From JAUXEH01 sp965533275 (GTDB lineage: Bacteria; Acidobacteriota; Aminicenantia; Aminicenantales; Aminicenantaceae), in contig CBESWG010000014.1 of assembly GCA_965533275.1 (NCBI GenBank), positions 10,427 to 74,426 of the forward strand: a DNA stretch of 64,000 bases, given 5' to 3'. The translations under genes and the position numbers were made by a program. The notes under the pieces were generated by a model, which was not told the DNA's origin, did not search any database, and was given only the letters and a program-made list of their open reading frames with translations. How positions within the stretch are numbered: the stretch's first letter is position 1; the number at the start of each line of letters is the position of its first letter. Below, one piece after another: positions 1 to 8,493 of the stretch.

Positions 1-318
1 CTGGAAGAACGGATGCGCAACATGATGGAGGCAACGCTCCATGCACTCCGGTCCCATTGGGAGCGCCTTGCCGCTGAACTCCACTCACTGAGCCCGCTCA
101 ATGTTTTAAAAAAGGGCTATGCGGTGTGCTGGGCACCAGACGGGCACACCCTTGTGCGGAAGGTTGACGAGCTCGAGTCCGGGACAGACGTGACCATTTC
201 ATTTTACCAAGGGGAGTTTTCCTGTCGTGTTGCCCAGGTGGACGCGGAGCGTCGGATCGAGGATCGGTATCGGAGCGAGGGGGAGCAGGAAAGCAGGTTC
301 GAGGAGACGGAAGAATGA
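1..318 (+). CDS. xseA: Exodeoxyribonuclease VII large subunit, C-terminal fragment
   Basis: The window opens inside this gene: the frame is open from base 1, so the OB-fold and most of the catalytic core lie outside. The ~105 residues present end with the C-terminal region of XseA, including the family hallmark SPLNVLKKGYAV, followed by a charged tail. With XseB it forms the exonuclease that degrades single-stranded DNA to oligonucleotides during repair. Its TGA overlaps the ATG of xseB (ATGA), as expected for translationally coupled partner subunits. The identification rests on this short C-terminal part plus the xseB neighbour. Confidence 0.88.
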   Translation: MEERMRNMMEATLHALRSHWERLAAELHSLSPLNVLKKGYAVCWAPDGHTLVRKVDELESGTDVTISFYQGEFSCRVAQVDAERRIEDRYRSEGEQESRFEETEE

Positions 319-605
319 CTCAGAAAAGCTTTGAAAAAGCCTTGATGGAATTGGACGCCATCGTGGAGAAAATGGAGGCCGAGGAATCCTCACTGGATGA
401 TTCCCTGGCACTTTTTGAAAAGGGTGTAAAACTGGCCAGGTTCCTGCGAGAGGAGCTGGGCAAGGCAGAGAAGAAGGTCGAGATCCTGCTGAAAAACGCC
501 GAGGGACAGGTCGAGGGCAAGCCGTTCGCCCTCCCTGAAGATGACGATCCGGACGAAACACCGCAAGAAGGCGAGCCCGGGGACAACGACAGCTTGCCAT
601 TTTGA
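315..605 (+). CDS. xseB: Exodeoxyribonuclease VII small subunit
   Basis: A 96-residue protein, slightly longer than the usual ~75-85. It opens with the canonical helix (SFEKALMELDAIVEKMEAEE) and continues with SLDDSLALFEKGVKLARFLREELGKAEKKVEIL, the conserved two-helix XseB fold. The extra C-terminal ~25 residues are acidic and probably disordered. XseB multimers bind the coiled coil of XseA. The gene starts inside the xseA stop codon and is followed 47 bp later by dxs on the same strand, the common xseA-xseB-dxs arrangement. Confidence 0.95.
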   Translation: MTQKSFEKALMELDAIVEKMEAEESSLDDSLALFEKGVKLARFLREELGKAEKKVEILLKNAEGQVEGKPFALPEDDDPDETPQEGEPGDNDSLPF

Positions 606-652
606 GACGAGCGATACACGCGCCAGTTCCAGGCTCATGAGAGGAAGCAGCG

Positions 653-2536
653 ATGCCCGAGATGCTTGACACAATAGCGAACCCAAAGGACCTCAAGGGT
701 TTATCGACCAGGGATATGGGCCGACTGGCCAAGGAGATCAGGGAGCTGATCATCGATACGGTCTCCAGCTCGGGGGGCCATCTCTCTCCCAATCTCGGAG
801 TGGTGGAGATGACCCTGGCTCTGCATTATGTGTTCGATTCTCCCCGCGACAAGATCATCTGGGATGTCGGCCATCAGTGCTACACCCACAAGATCCTGAC
901 AGGCCGCAGCGACGAATTTTCCGGCTTGCGCCAGATGGACGGTGTGTGTGGATTCCCGGTCCAGGAGGAGAGCGAGCACGATGCCTACAACACCGGGCAT
1001 GCGTCCACGGCACTGTCTGCTGCCATGGGGATGGCGATGGCCCGAGACCGTCAAGGAAAGGATCACCACATCATCGCGGTTGTGGGTGACGGGGGGCTGA
1101 CCGGCGGCATCGCCTGGGAGGCCCTCAATCAGATCGGCCATCTCAGAGAGAAGCTGATCATCGTCCTGAATTACAACGAGATGTCCATATCTCCCAATGT
1201 GGGGGCGCTCTCCCGCTACCTGACGTATCTGGTATCCGGGCAGCACTACCTGCGCATGAAAGACCATGCCAAGACCTTCCTGAAGGCCATCCCGCTGATC
1301 GGCTGGCCCATGATCAAGGTGGGTCGAGCCATGGAAGAGGCCGTCAAGAAGACATTTTTTCCGGGACTGCTCTTCGAGGAGCTGGGCCTTCGCTACATCG
1401 GCCCGGTGCAGGGCCACAGCCTGCCCTCCCTGATAGAAGTGTTCGAGGAGGCCAAGGGGCACGACGAGCCCGTACTCATCCTGTGTGTCACCAAGAAGGG
1501 CAAGGGATTCGGCCCGGCGCAGGACAATCCCTCGAAGTTTCACAGCGCGTCGCCCTTCGAGAAAACCACGGGCCGCTCCCTGACCTCGGACAAGCGCCCT
1601 TCGTTTTCCTCGGTGTTCGGCAGGGCGGCCATCGAGCTGGCCGAGGAAGACGACCGAGTGGTGGCCATCACAGCGGCCATGCCGGAAGGGACAGGGCTGG
1701 GTCCCTTTGGCGAGAAGTTCCCGGACCGGTTCTTCGATGTGGGGATTGCCGAGCAGCATGCCGTGGTGTTTTCCACCGGGCTGGCGCTGGGGGGATACCG
1801 GCCGGTGGTGGCCATCTATTCCACCTTCCTGCAGAGAGCCTACGACCAACTCTATCATGATGTCTGCCTCATGGACATCCCGATCCTGTTCGCGCTGGAC
1901 CGCGCCGGGATCGTGCCGGATGACGGCCCCACACACCAAGGGATCAACGATATTGTGTATCTCCGCCATCTGCCCAACATGATCGTCATGGGGCCCAAGG
2001 ATGAGAATGAGCTGCGGCACATGCTGCGGTCGGCGCTCCACTACGGCCACCCAGTCGCGATCCGATTCCCCAAAGGAAAGGTCTACGGCGTTCCCATGGA
2101 CAAGAGCTGGGAAGAGATCCCCCTGGGAAAAGCCGAGACGCTCAAGGAGGGAAAGGATCTCCTGCTGGCTTTCGGGAATATGGTGCGTCCCGCGCTCGAA
2201 GCGGCGGAACTCCTGGCCGGGAAGGGAATCGACCTGGCGGTCGTCAATGCGCGCTTCGCCAAGCCGCTGGATGAAGACCTGATCCGGGAATTTGCCCGTC
2301 CCGGAGTCACGGTCTTTACTGCCGAGGAAGGAGTCATCGATGGAGGATTCGGGAGTGCGGTCAGGGAGTTTCTGGACCGGGAACGGCATTTTGACCTGCG
2401 CTTCAAGCGCCTGGGGCTGCCGGTGGAGATCTATCCCGTCGGCAAGGTGGAGCAGATCAAGGCCCGGTATCGGCTGGATGTTCCCGGCCTGGTCGCTCAG
2501 ATAGAGGAATTTTATGGGATTGGCGAGCAGCCCTGA
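653..2536 (+). CDS. dxs: 1-deoxy-D-xylulose-5-phosphate synthase
   Basis: Condenses pyruvate and glyceraldehyde 3-phosphate into DXP, the entry step of the MEP isoprenoid pathway and a branch to thiamin and pyridoxal. The 627 residues are full length. The thiamin-diphosphate motif GDGGLTGG is followed by a distant Asn (NYNEM), the N-terminal substrate loop is GHQCYTHKILTGR, and the transketolase-like central domain carries the catalytic-glutamate motif GIAEQHAV and DRAGIVPDDGPTHQG. A GAGGAAG ribosome site precedes the ATG at 653; a second ATG four codons on (MLDTIANP) could also serve. The last 23 bases overlap the tlyA frame. Confidence 0.96.
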   Translation: MPEMLDTIANPKDLKGLSTRDMGRLAKEIRELIIDTVSSSGGHLSPNLGVVEMTLALHYVFDSPRDKIIWDVGHQCYTHKILTGRSDEFSGLRQMDGVCGFPVQEESEHDAYNTGHASTALSAAMGMAMARDRQGKDHHIIAVVGDGGLTGGIAWEALNQIGHLREKLIIVLNYNEMSISPNVGALSRYLTYLVSGQHYLRMKDHAKTFLKAIPLIGWPMIKVGRAMEEAVKKTFFPGLLFEELGLRYIGPVQGHSLPSLIEVFEEAKGHDEPVLILCVTKKGKGFGPAQDNPSKFHSASPFEKTTGRSLTSDKRPSFSSVFGRAAIELAEEDDRVVAITAAMPEGTGLGPFGEKFPDRFFDVGIAEQHAVVFSTGLALGGYRPVVAIYSTFLQRAYDQLYHDVCLMDIPILFALDRAGIVPDDGPTHQGINDIVYLRHLPNMIVMGPKDENELRHMLRSALHYGHPVAIRFPKGKVYGVPMDKSWEEIPLGKAETLKEGKDLLLAFGNMVRPALEAAELLAGKGIDLAVVNARFAKPLDEDLIREFARPGVTVFTAEEGVIDGGFGSAVREFLDRERHFDLRFKRLGLPVEIYPVGKVEQIKARYRLDVPGLVAQIEEFYGIGEQP

Positions 2537-3338
2537 CCATACCGAGGCGATGAGAGAGAGGGCGGATAAGCTGGTGGTCGAGCAGGGACTGGCCCGGAGC
2601 CGCCACCTTGCCCATGCCCTGATCCTAGCGGGCGATGTCTTTATGGGTGAACAGCGCATCGAGAAGCCCGGCCAGCTGCTCGAGTCAGGCAAAACGCTTC
2701 GGCTGAAGCAGCGGCCACCCTTTGTTTCCCGCGGCGGCCTGAAGCTGGAGGCGGCGCTGCGGCATTTTAAGGTCCCCGTTCAGGACAGGATAGGCCTCGA
2801 CCTGGGGGCCTCCACCGGGGGATTTACCGACTGCCTGCTCCAGAGCGGAGCCCGCGCCGTCTACGCCGTGGATGTGGACCCGCGCCAGTTGGACTGGAAG
2901 CTGCGCAACGATCCCCGAGTAACGGCCATCAAGAAAAACGCCCGCTTCCTCACGCTGGAAGACCTCCCGGGTCCCGTGGACCTGGTTGTCATGGACCTCT
3001 CCTTCATCTCGGTCTTGAAGGTCCTGCCAGCCCTATCCCTCCTCATAGGAGATGGACGGGTGATCGCCCTTATCAAGCCCCAGTTCGAGGCTGGGAAGGG
3101 TCGGGTGGGGAAGGGCGGCGTGATCCGGGATCCCTCGCTTCATTTAGGGATTCTGAGAGACGTGATCGAAGGGGCAGATGCACTGGGCTTCGGGATGTCC
3201 GGGGTCCTGCGTTCTCCCATCCTGGGACAGAAAGGGAACCGGGAATTCCTGGTAAACTGGGGGCTCGGACCCTCTGTTTTAACACCGGAGCAGAAGGAAA
3301 CTCAGATCAAGGAGGTGGTTTGGGATGAGATCAATTGA
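2514..3338 (+). CDS. tlyA: TlyA-family rRNA (cytidine-2'-O)-methyltransferase / hemolysin A homologue
   Basis: An N-terminal S4 RNA-binding domain (RADKLVVEQGLARSR, LILAGDVFMGEQ) is followed by an FtsJ-like SAM methyltransferase domain with the motif I loop GLDLGASTGGFTDCLL, the acidic AVDVDPRQL strand and DLVVMDLSFIS. Family members 2'-O-methylate cytidines in 16S and 23S rRNA; the hemolysin name is historical. The ATG at 2514 has a nearby AGAGGAA and overlaps dxs by 23 bp. An ATG at 2550 (MRERADKL) would give the more typical family N-terminus, so the start is uncertain by 12 codons. It overlaps nadK by 14 bp. Confidence 0.9.
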   Translation: MGLASSPDHTEAMRERADKLVVEQGLARSRHLAHALILAGDVFMGEQRIEKPGQLLESGKTLRLKQRPPFVSRGGLKLEAALRHFKVPVQDRIGLDLGASTGGFTDCLLQSGARAVYAVDVDPRQLDWKLRNDPRVTAIKKNARFLTLEDLPGPVDLVVMDLSFISVLKVLPALSLLIGDGRVIALIKPQFEAGKGRVGKGGVIRDPSLHLGILRDVIEGADALGFGMSGVLRSPILGQKGNREFLVNWGLGPSVLTPEQKETQIKEVVWDEIN

Positions 3339-4176
3339 GAGAGTAGGATTCGTCATCAAGCCACATGCCCCGGAGGTGGACGACATTCTGAAACGGCTTA
3401 TGGGCTATTTTTCCGACCGCGGAATCGCATGCCACCTTGAGACGGAGGCCGCGGAAATTCTTGGAATACCCGAGAGCGTCTCGCGGGAAGAGCTGCCCGC
3501 CACGGTCGATCTGGTTATGGTCCTGGGCGGAGACGGCACCCTGCTCAGCATCGCGCACCTGGCCGCCGAGAACCGCGTGCCGGTACTGGGCGTGAACATG
3601 GGGAGCCTGGGATTTCTGACAGAGGTTCCCGTGGAGGAGGTGTTCGAGACCCTGGATGCATACCTCGGCGGCGACGAACGTATCGTCAGCCCCCGCCAGG
3701 TCCTGGAAGTAGACACACGCGGGACGATCTACTACTGCCTCAACGATATCGTGATCAACAAGGGCGCACTGGCCCGCATGATCCAGTGTGCCATGTGGAT
3801 CAATGACAAGGAGGTCTCGATTCCCCGTTCCGACGGCCTCATCATCTCCACTCCTACCGGCTCGACAGCGTACTCCCTTTCCGCAGGAGGACCCATCGTC
3901 CAGCCCTACATACCGGCCATCATCATCGCCCCCATCTGTCCCCACACGCTGTCTTTTCGCCCCATGGTGGTCTCATCGGATTCCCGGCTCAGAGTCCAGA
4001 TGCAGACCACAGGAGAGAAGGCCTATTTGACCCTGGACGGGCAGCGGGGCTATCTGATGGAAATGAACGAAACCGTTGAGGTGCGTACCAGCAGCCTCAA
4101 ACTGCAGCTGATTTCCTCTCCCCGGAGGAACTATTTCGACCTCCTGCAGGAGAAGCTCGGCTGGGGAAAAAAATAG
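3325..4176 (+). CDS. nadK: NAD kinase
   Basis: ATP- or polyphosphate-dependent kinase that makes NADP from NAD. The 283 residues carry the defining GGDGT motif (VLGGDGTLLS), the following NMGSLGFLTEV, the NDIVINKGA segment and the substrate-site motif SDGLIISTPTGSTAYSLSAGGPI. The length is typical. An AAGGAGG stands upstream of the ATG, which lies within the end of tlyA. The tlyA-nadK linkage downstream of dxs is common in many phyla; recN, the usual next gene, is absent. Confidence 0.95.
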   Translation: MRSIERVGFVIKPHAPEVDDILKRLMGYFSDRGIACHLETEAAEILGIPESVSREELPATVDLVMVLGGDGTLLSIAHLAAENRVPVLGVNMGSLGFLTEVPVEEVFETLDAYLGGDERIVSPRQVLEVDTRGTIYYCLNDIVINKGALARMIQCAMWINDKEVSIPRSDGLIISTPTGSTAYSLSAGGPIVQPYIPAIIIAPICPHTLSFRPMVVSSDSRLRVQMQTTGEKAYLTLDGQRGYLMEMNETVEVRTSSLKLQLISSPRRNYFDLLQEKLGWGKK

Positions 4177-4178
4177 TG

Positions 4179-4207
4179 TTGCCAGGGCCGCCTGGCTCCA
4201 ATATACC
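4179..4207 (+). promoter_or_regulatory. Candidate sigma-70 promoter of trxA-trxB
   Basis: TTGCCA (4179-4184), a 17-bp spacer and TATACC (4202-4207) precede trxA. The spacer contains the small hairpin GCCAGG-gccg-CCTGGC, which could also attenuate read-through from nadK. Confidence 0.5.
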
Positions 4208-4218
4208 GAAAGGAGGAC

Positions 4219-4551
4219 ATGGTGTCTGAAGATATCATTATGAATGTGACGGATGCGAACTTTGCTGAGGAGGTCATCGGTTCCGAGTTGCCGGTGCTGG
4301 TGGATTTCTGGGCGGTGTGGTGCGGCCCCTGCCGGATGGTGGCGCCCTTCGTAGAACAGATCGCCCAGGAGTACAGCGACCAGCTCAAGGTCGCCAAGCT
4401 GAACGTGGATGAGAATCAGGGCATCCCGGCAAAATATGGCATCATGAGCATCCCTACCCTTCTGCTGTTCAAGGGGGGAGAGCTCAAGGAGACCATCGTG
4501 GGCGCGCTGCCCAAAGACAAGATCGTCGACGCCGTTTCCAAGCACCTATGA
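4219..4551 (+). CDS. trxA: Thioredoxin
   Basis: A 110-residue thioredoxin with the canonical active site WCGPC (DFWAVWCGPCRMVAPF) and the cis-proline segment MSIPTLLLF. It is the general cytosolic disulfide reductant, here paired with its reductase immediately downstream (ATGA overlap). AGGAGG lies only 2 nt before the ATG at 4219, so translation may instead start at the GTG (4222) or the ATG at 4240 (MNVTDANF); the extra residues do not affect the fold. Confidence 0.95.
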   Translation: MVSEDIIMNVTDANFAEEVIGSELPVLVDFWAVWCGPCRMVAPFVEQIAQEYSDQLKVAKLNVDENQGIPAKYGIMSIPTLLLFKGGELKETIVGALPKDKIVDAVSKHL

Positions 4552-5477
4552 GCGAGACCACCTATGATGTGACCATCGTGGGTGCCGGTCCTGCGGGACT
4601 GGCGGCCGCCATCTACACCGGGCGTGCCCGGCTGAACACCCTGATCCTGGAAAAAGCACTTCCGGGAGGACAGATCCTCCTCACAGACTGGATCGAGAAC
4701 TATCCCGGGTTTGCCGAGGGCGTGGGGACATTTCCGCTCATGGATGCGTTCCGTGCCCAGGCGGAACGTTTCGGAGCCAAGATCGAGATGGACGAGATCG
4801 GTGAGCTGAGAAAGGGAGAGGGTTCCCTCTGGAAGATCGTGGGGCGGGACAAGACCTACCAGACCCGCACGGTGATCATTGCCACAGGGGCGGCCCACCG
4901 TCACATGGGAGTTCCGGGCGAGGCGGAGCTGACCGGGAAGGGAGTGTCCTTCTGTGCCACGTGCGATGGAGCTTTCTTCCGGGACAAGGTGGTGAGCGTC
5001 GTGGGTGGAGGCAGCTGGGCCTTGACCGAGGCATTGTTCCTCACGAAGTTCGCCCGCCAGGTCCAGCTCATCCATCGGCGCCAAGGATTCCGGGCGGAAA
5101 AGATTCTGCAGGAACGTGTGCGGGAGCATGAGAAGATCGAGCTTGTCCTGGACACGGTCGTAGAAACCGTCAACGGCCAGGATAAGTTGGAATCGCTGTC
5201 CCTGCGCAATGTCAAGACCGAAACCTCCTGGGACGAACCCATGGACGGGCTCTTCGTCTCCATCGGGATGATCCCCAATGCTGGCTTTCTGGGTTCACTC
5301 CTGGAACTGAATGAGTGGGGAGAGATCATGGTCCAAAAAAAGATGGCCACCTCTCAGCCTGGGATCTATGCGGCTGGGGACGTGACGGATGCCTGTTCCA
5401 ACCAGGTCGCCATCGCCGCCGGCGCCGGTGTTGAGGCGGCCCTGGCCATCGACGATTACATCACGAATTCTTTTTGA
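4548..5477 (+). CDS. trxB: Thioredoxin reductase, with an atypical nucleotide-binding loop
   Basis: FAD-dependent reductase of the trxA product. Visible are the FAD motif VGAGPAGLAAA (residues 11-21), the redox pair CATC (Cys136/Cys139), the HRR-x-x-FRA motif that contacts NADPH (176-182), and the C-terminal GIYAAGDVTD FAD motif; the length (309 aa) is normal. The loop expected to read GGGDSA or GGGNTA reads GGGSWA (153-158), placing a Trp where small residues pack against the dinucleotide. The 3' end overlaps convergent lpxD by 17 bp. Confidence 0.92.
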   Translation: MSETTYDVTIVGAGPAGLAAAIYTGRARLNTLILEKALPGGQILLTDWIENYPGFAEGVGTFPLMDAFRAQAERFGAKIEMDEIGELRKGEGSLWKIVGRDKTYQTRTVIIATGAAHRHMGVPGEAELTGKGVSFCATCDGAFFRDKVVSVVGGGSWALTEALFLTKFARQVQLIHRRQGFRAEKILQERVREHEKIELVLDTVVETVNGQDKLESLSLRNVKTETSWDEPMDGLFVSIGMIPNAGFLGSLLELNEWGEIMVQKKMATSQPGIYAAGDVTDACSNQVAIAAGAGVEAALAIDDYITNSF

Positions 5478-6522
5478 GGGATTCGATCTCTTTCTTGATC
5501 TGCTTGACCTCTTTGAGCAGGTCATACAAGCGAGGGATGGCAGCCCAGGCCTTGCGCCAGACCTGGATATCCAGGTGGGGAGAGCCGGAGACCATGGTGT
5601 TGGCCGGGATGTCTTTGGTCACACCGGTCTTGGCCGCGACCACCACGTTATCCCCGATGTCGATGTGATCCGGGATGCCGGCCTGCCCCGCCAGGATGAC
5701 GTTCTTTCCCGTGTGCGAACTGCCCGCGATCCCCACCTGGGCCATGACGACGCTGTTTTCTCCGATCTCCACGTTATGGGCGATCTGGACCAGGTTGTCG
5801 ATCTTGGCCCCCTTCCGGATCAGGGTGGTGCCCAGGGTGCCCCGGTCCACGGTCGAGTTGGCCCCGATCTCCACATCGTCCTCCACGATGACGGTCCCCT
5901 GCTGAGGGATCTTCGCTCGTGTGCCGTCCTTGAGAGGCAGGTATCCGAAACCGTCTGCACCGATCACGACCCCGTTGTGCAGGATGACGCCACTGCCGAG
6001 GGTGATGTTCTCCCGGAGCGAGACCTGGGAGTGAAGGACGCAGTCTCGGCCGACTTTCACGCCAGGATAGATCGTTACGAACGGGTGGATCACGGTCCCG
6101 GCGCCGATCTCGACGTTTTCGCCCAACACCGCACAAGCGCCCACAGAGGCCTCCTCCCCGATCCGCGCCGTTTCGGCGATCTGGGCTGAAGGATGGATGC
6201 CAGGAGCCGGGCGATAAGAGGAAAAAAAGACGCCCTGGGCCTGGACGAATGTCCTCTGGGGATCGGAAGACCGGATGACCGGGATGTGGTCACAGGGTTC
6301 TCCCGGAGGTAGGATGGCGGCGCCAGCGCGGGATTCTTCCAGCAGGGGGCGGAACTTTTTGTGGGCCATGAACACGAGCTCGCCCTCTCCGGCTCCGGCC
6401 AGATCGGACACTCCCGTCAGCAGCGTGCCTCCCTCGCCCTCATAGGGACATCCCAGGAGACGGGCCAGCCCGGCCACCGTCGTCACGAATCCCTTTTTTT
6501 TTGCATCAAGCGGTTTTTTCAT
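5461..6522 (-). CDS. lpxD: UDP-3-O-acylglucosamine N-acyltransferase
   Basis: Third step of lipid A synthesis: transfers a 3-hydroxyacyl chain from ACP to the 2-amino group of UDP-3-O-acyl-glucosamine. The 353 residues comprise an N-terminal uridine-binding domain, a left-handed beta-helix of hexapeptide repeats (residues ~100-310) with the catalytic-His segment IAHNVEIG, and a C-terminal helix ending KKEIESLKKNS. I chose the ATG at 6522 (MKKPLDAKKK): the frame is open further upstream, but that part lies within yihY. It overlaps yihY by 17 bp, so the two are probably coupled. Confidence 0.94.
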   Translation of the reverse strand: MKKPLDAKKKGFVTTVAGLARLLGCPYEGEGGTLLTGVSDLAGAGEGELVFMAHKKFRPLLEESRAGAAILPPGEPCDHIPVIRSSDPQRTFVQAQGVFFSSYRPAPGIHPSAQIAETARIGEEASVGACAVLGENVEIGAGTVIHPFVTIYPGVKVGRDCVLHSQVSLRENITLGSGVILHNGVVIGADGFGYLPLKDGTRAKIPQQGTVIVEDDVEIGANSTVDRGTLGTTLIRKGAKIDNLVQIAHNVEIGENSVVMAQVGIAGSSHTGKNVILAGQAGIPDHIDIGDNVVVAAKTGVTKDIPANTMVSGSPHLDIQVWRKAWAAIPRLYDLLKEVKQIKKEIESLKKNS

Positions 6523-7375
6523 TGTATCGCTCGTTAAGGACAGCGGCCAGCTCGGCACCCCAGAACAGGATCGCCAGGGAGAAGGTGATCCAGAGAAGGA
6601 AGAAGATGATGGATGTGAGGGTGCCCTGCACCAGGCGGGTAAGGACCACACCGATGGCGGAGAAATGGGCTATGTAAAATGCGAAGATCCGCTTGAACAC
6701 CTCCCACAGCAGCGTACTGACGACCGCGGCGATGGCGGCGGGGCGGGTGTACACTTTTATCTCCGGGATGAATTTGTACAGGACAAAAAAGACCAGGAAG
6801 GTCAGCGTGAAGGGGATGAGGTACTGGAGAAAAAAGTTGTTCACCAGGGCCATGACCTTGGGATTGATATACTCGGCGAAGAGGGAGCTCTCCTGGATGG
6901 CTCGTTGGAGCCCGGTCCAGATCACGGTGATGGAAAGGGAGATCAGCATGAGGATGCCGATCACGAACATGATGAGGTATTCCATCAGGCGGTTGTAGAA
7001 GAAGGATTTCTGGTAGTTGGCCCGGAAGATGTAGTTTATGGAGTAGATGAGGTTGGAGAACATGAAGCTGGCGGCGATGAAGGACCCGGCCAGCCCGAAC
7101 CAGCTCAGGTTGGACACGTCGCGGGATACGACCTGGACCCGCTCGAAGAACAGCGGATCCATCTTCGCGAAGAATTCATCGGACAGGATGTTGAGGCTGT
7201 TGAGGGCGATCTCCTCGCTCCCCAGGATCTTGGTGGTGAGAAAAATGAACAGTCCCACCAGGGGAATGGCGCAAAGGAGCGCGAAATAGGAGACCGTGAT
7301 GGAAAAGTTAAAGCATCTGTCTTTTCCAAACCTCTTGAATGTGGCCTTGAGGATGTCGAAGACAGAGAAATTCAT
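6506..7375 (-). CDS. YihY/BrkB-family inner-membrane protein
   Basis: A 289-residue protein of the YihY/virulence factor BrkB family, with about six hydrophobic helices and the family-typical RCFNFSITVSYFALLCAIPLVGL start. Some homologues are labelled ribonuclease BN, but that activity belongs to an unrelated enzyme, so no catalytic role is assigned. It sits between the ATP synthase Fo genes and lpxD in one transcription unit, 11 bp after atpE. No clear Shine-Dalgarno precedes the ATG, so translation may depend on the upstream gene. Confidence 0.85.
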   Translation of the reverse strand: MNFSVFDILKATFKRFGKDRCFNFSITVSYFALLCAIPLVGLFIFLTTKILGSEEIALNSLNILSDEFFAKMDPLFFERVQVVSRDVSNLSWFGLAGSFIAASFMFSNLIYSINYIFRANYQKSFFYNRLMEYLIMFVIGILMLISLSITVIWTGLQRAIQESSLFAEYINPKVMALVNNFFLQYLIPFTLTFLVFFVLYKFIPEIKVYTRPAAIAAVVSTLLWEVFKRIFAFYIAHFSAIGVVLTRLVQGTLTSIIFFLLWITFSLAILFWGAELAAVLNERYNEKTA

Positions 7376-7386
7376 ATAATTCAGGA

Positions 7387-7728
7387 CTAAATATTACCCC
7401 AGTTCACCATAAGGATGATGATCGAGATCAGCAGCGTGTAGATGACCAGCGTTTCGATCAGGACCAGGCCGAAGATGAGCAGGAAGCGGATATGCGGACC
7501 CGAAGCCGGATTCCGGGAGATGCCTTCACAGGCACTGCTGATGGATTTTGCCTGGCAGTAAGCGCCGGCAGCAGCGGCCACGGCGATGAGGGCGCCCCCG
7601 ATGATGAGGGACCATTTCATGATGGCGGTCCGGTTGTCCGAGATCTCGTTCTCCTGTGCGAGCAGCGGGGCGCTCATCAGGGCGACGAAAAAGAGTAGCA
7701 TGAGGGTCGCTTTGAGTTGTTTAGTCAT
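7387..7728 (-). CDS. atpE: ATP synthase Fo subunit c, signal-peptide form with Na+-type ligands
   Basis: Forms the rotor ring of F-type ATP synthase. An N-terminal cleavable signal sequence (KATLMLLFFVALMSAPLLAQ) precedes the two-helix hairpin, making it 113 aa instead of ~80-90. Helix 1 carries Gln59, the loop is SRNPASG with Pro74, and helix 2 carries the carboxylate Glu92 followed by Thr93 and Tyr97. Spacings Gln-15-Pro-18-Glu-5-Tyr equal those of the Ilyobacter tartaricus Na+ c subunit (Q32, P47, E65, Y70), which suggests Na+ coupling. The helix-1 glycine motif is replaced by alanines. A strong AAGGAG precedes the ATG. Confidence 0.93.
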   Translation of the reverse strand: MTKQLKATLMLLFFVALMSAPLLAQENEISDNRTAIMKWSLIIGGALIAVAAAAGAYCQAKSISSACEGISRNPASGPHIRFLLIFGLVLIETLVIYTLLISIIILMVNWGNI

Positions 7729-7746
7729 ATTCTCTCTCCTTATGTG

Positions 7747-8493
7747 TTAATGGTCTTCTTCATGGGCCACGGCCCCTGCGATGTATATACACGCCAAAAG
7801 CACGAACACGAATGCCTGGATGAAAGAGGTAAAGAGCGCAACGGCCATGAACGGGAGCGGCAGGAAGAAGGGGATGATGGATGCCATGACCACGATCAGC
7901 AGCTCTTCGGCGAAGATATTTCCGAAGAGGCGGATAGACAGCGATACGACGCGCGAGAAGTGGCTGATGATCTCGATGGGCAGCATGAGCGGCGCCAGCG
8001 CGGGGATGGGGCCGAAAAAATGTTTGAGATAGTTGACCGGGCCCTGGGCCTTGATCCCCTGCCAGTGATAGTAGAAAAAGACCACCAGGGCACAGGCCGC
8101 GGTCACTGTGAGCTTGCTTGTGGGGGACATGAATCCGGGGACCAACCCGATCAGGTTGCAGGCGAAGATGAACAGGCCCATCGTGGCGATCAGCGGGAGG
8201 TACTGGCGGCCCCGTTCGCCGATGATCTCGACCAGCTGTCCCTCGAAAGCCTGGATGATGAGCTCGAGGAGGCTTTGGCGCTTGGACGGTACTGTCCGGG
8301 CCCTGCGAGCGGCCAGACCCATCAGGACCATGAGCACCAGGGCGACTATGAGGCACATGACCACGTAGTCGGGGAAGAGATGACCGGGATCTTCCACATG
8401 GATGCCAAGCAGTCCGAGCAGCCCTGCGAGCGGTTTCCCGAAGATCCGGTTGAAGGCCTCGACGATGGCCAGGCTATGTTCTAATGCTTCCAT
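7747..8493 (-). CDS. atpB: ATP synthase Fo subunit a
   Basis: Stator subunit that passes the coupling ion to the c ring. The 248 residues contain the essential arginine helix SLSIRLFGNIFAEE (Arg188), the helix-3 motif FIFACNLIGLVPGF and the late helix SFIQAFVFVLLACIYI. Size and order of helices are normal. It overlaps the 3' end of atpI and is followed 18 bp later by atpE. No F1 or b-subunit genes are in the window, so this is a split Fo/F1 arrangement with the rest elsewhere. Confidence 0.95.
   Translation of the reverse strand: MEALEHSLAIVEAFNRIFGKPLAGLLGLLGIHVEDPGHLFPDYVVMCLIVALVLMVLMGLAARRARTVPSKRQSLLELIIQAFEGQLVEIIGERGRQYLPLIATMGLFIFACNLIGLVPGFMSPTSKLTVTAACALVVFFYYHWQGIKAQGPVNYLKHFFGPIPALAPLMLPIEIISHFSRVVSLSIRLFGNIFAEELLIVVMASIIPFFLPLPFMAVALFTSFIQAFVFVLLACIYIAGAVAHEEDH

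Noticed and set aside
701..2692. Minus-strand open frame of 663 codons opposite dxs and tlyA
   Set aside because: It is antisense to a certain gene over its whole length, has no recognisable domain, and arises from GC-rich codon bias.
6506..7375. Ribonuclease BN annotation for the YihY/BrkB protein
   Set aside because: The true RNase BN is a metallo-beta-lactamase-fold enzyme; this is an integral membrane protein without nuclease motifs.
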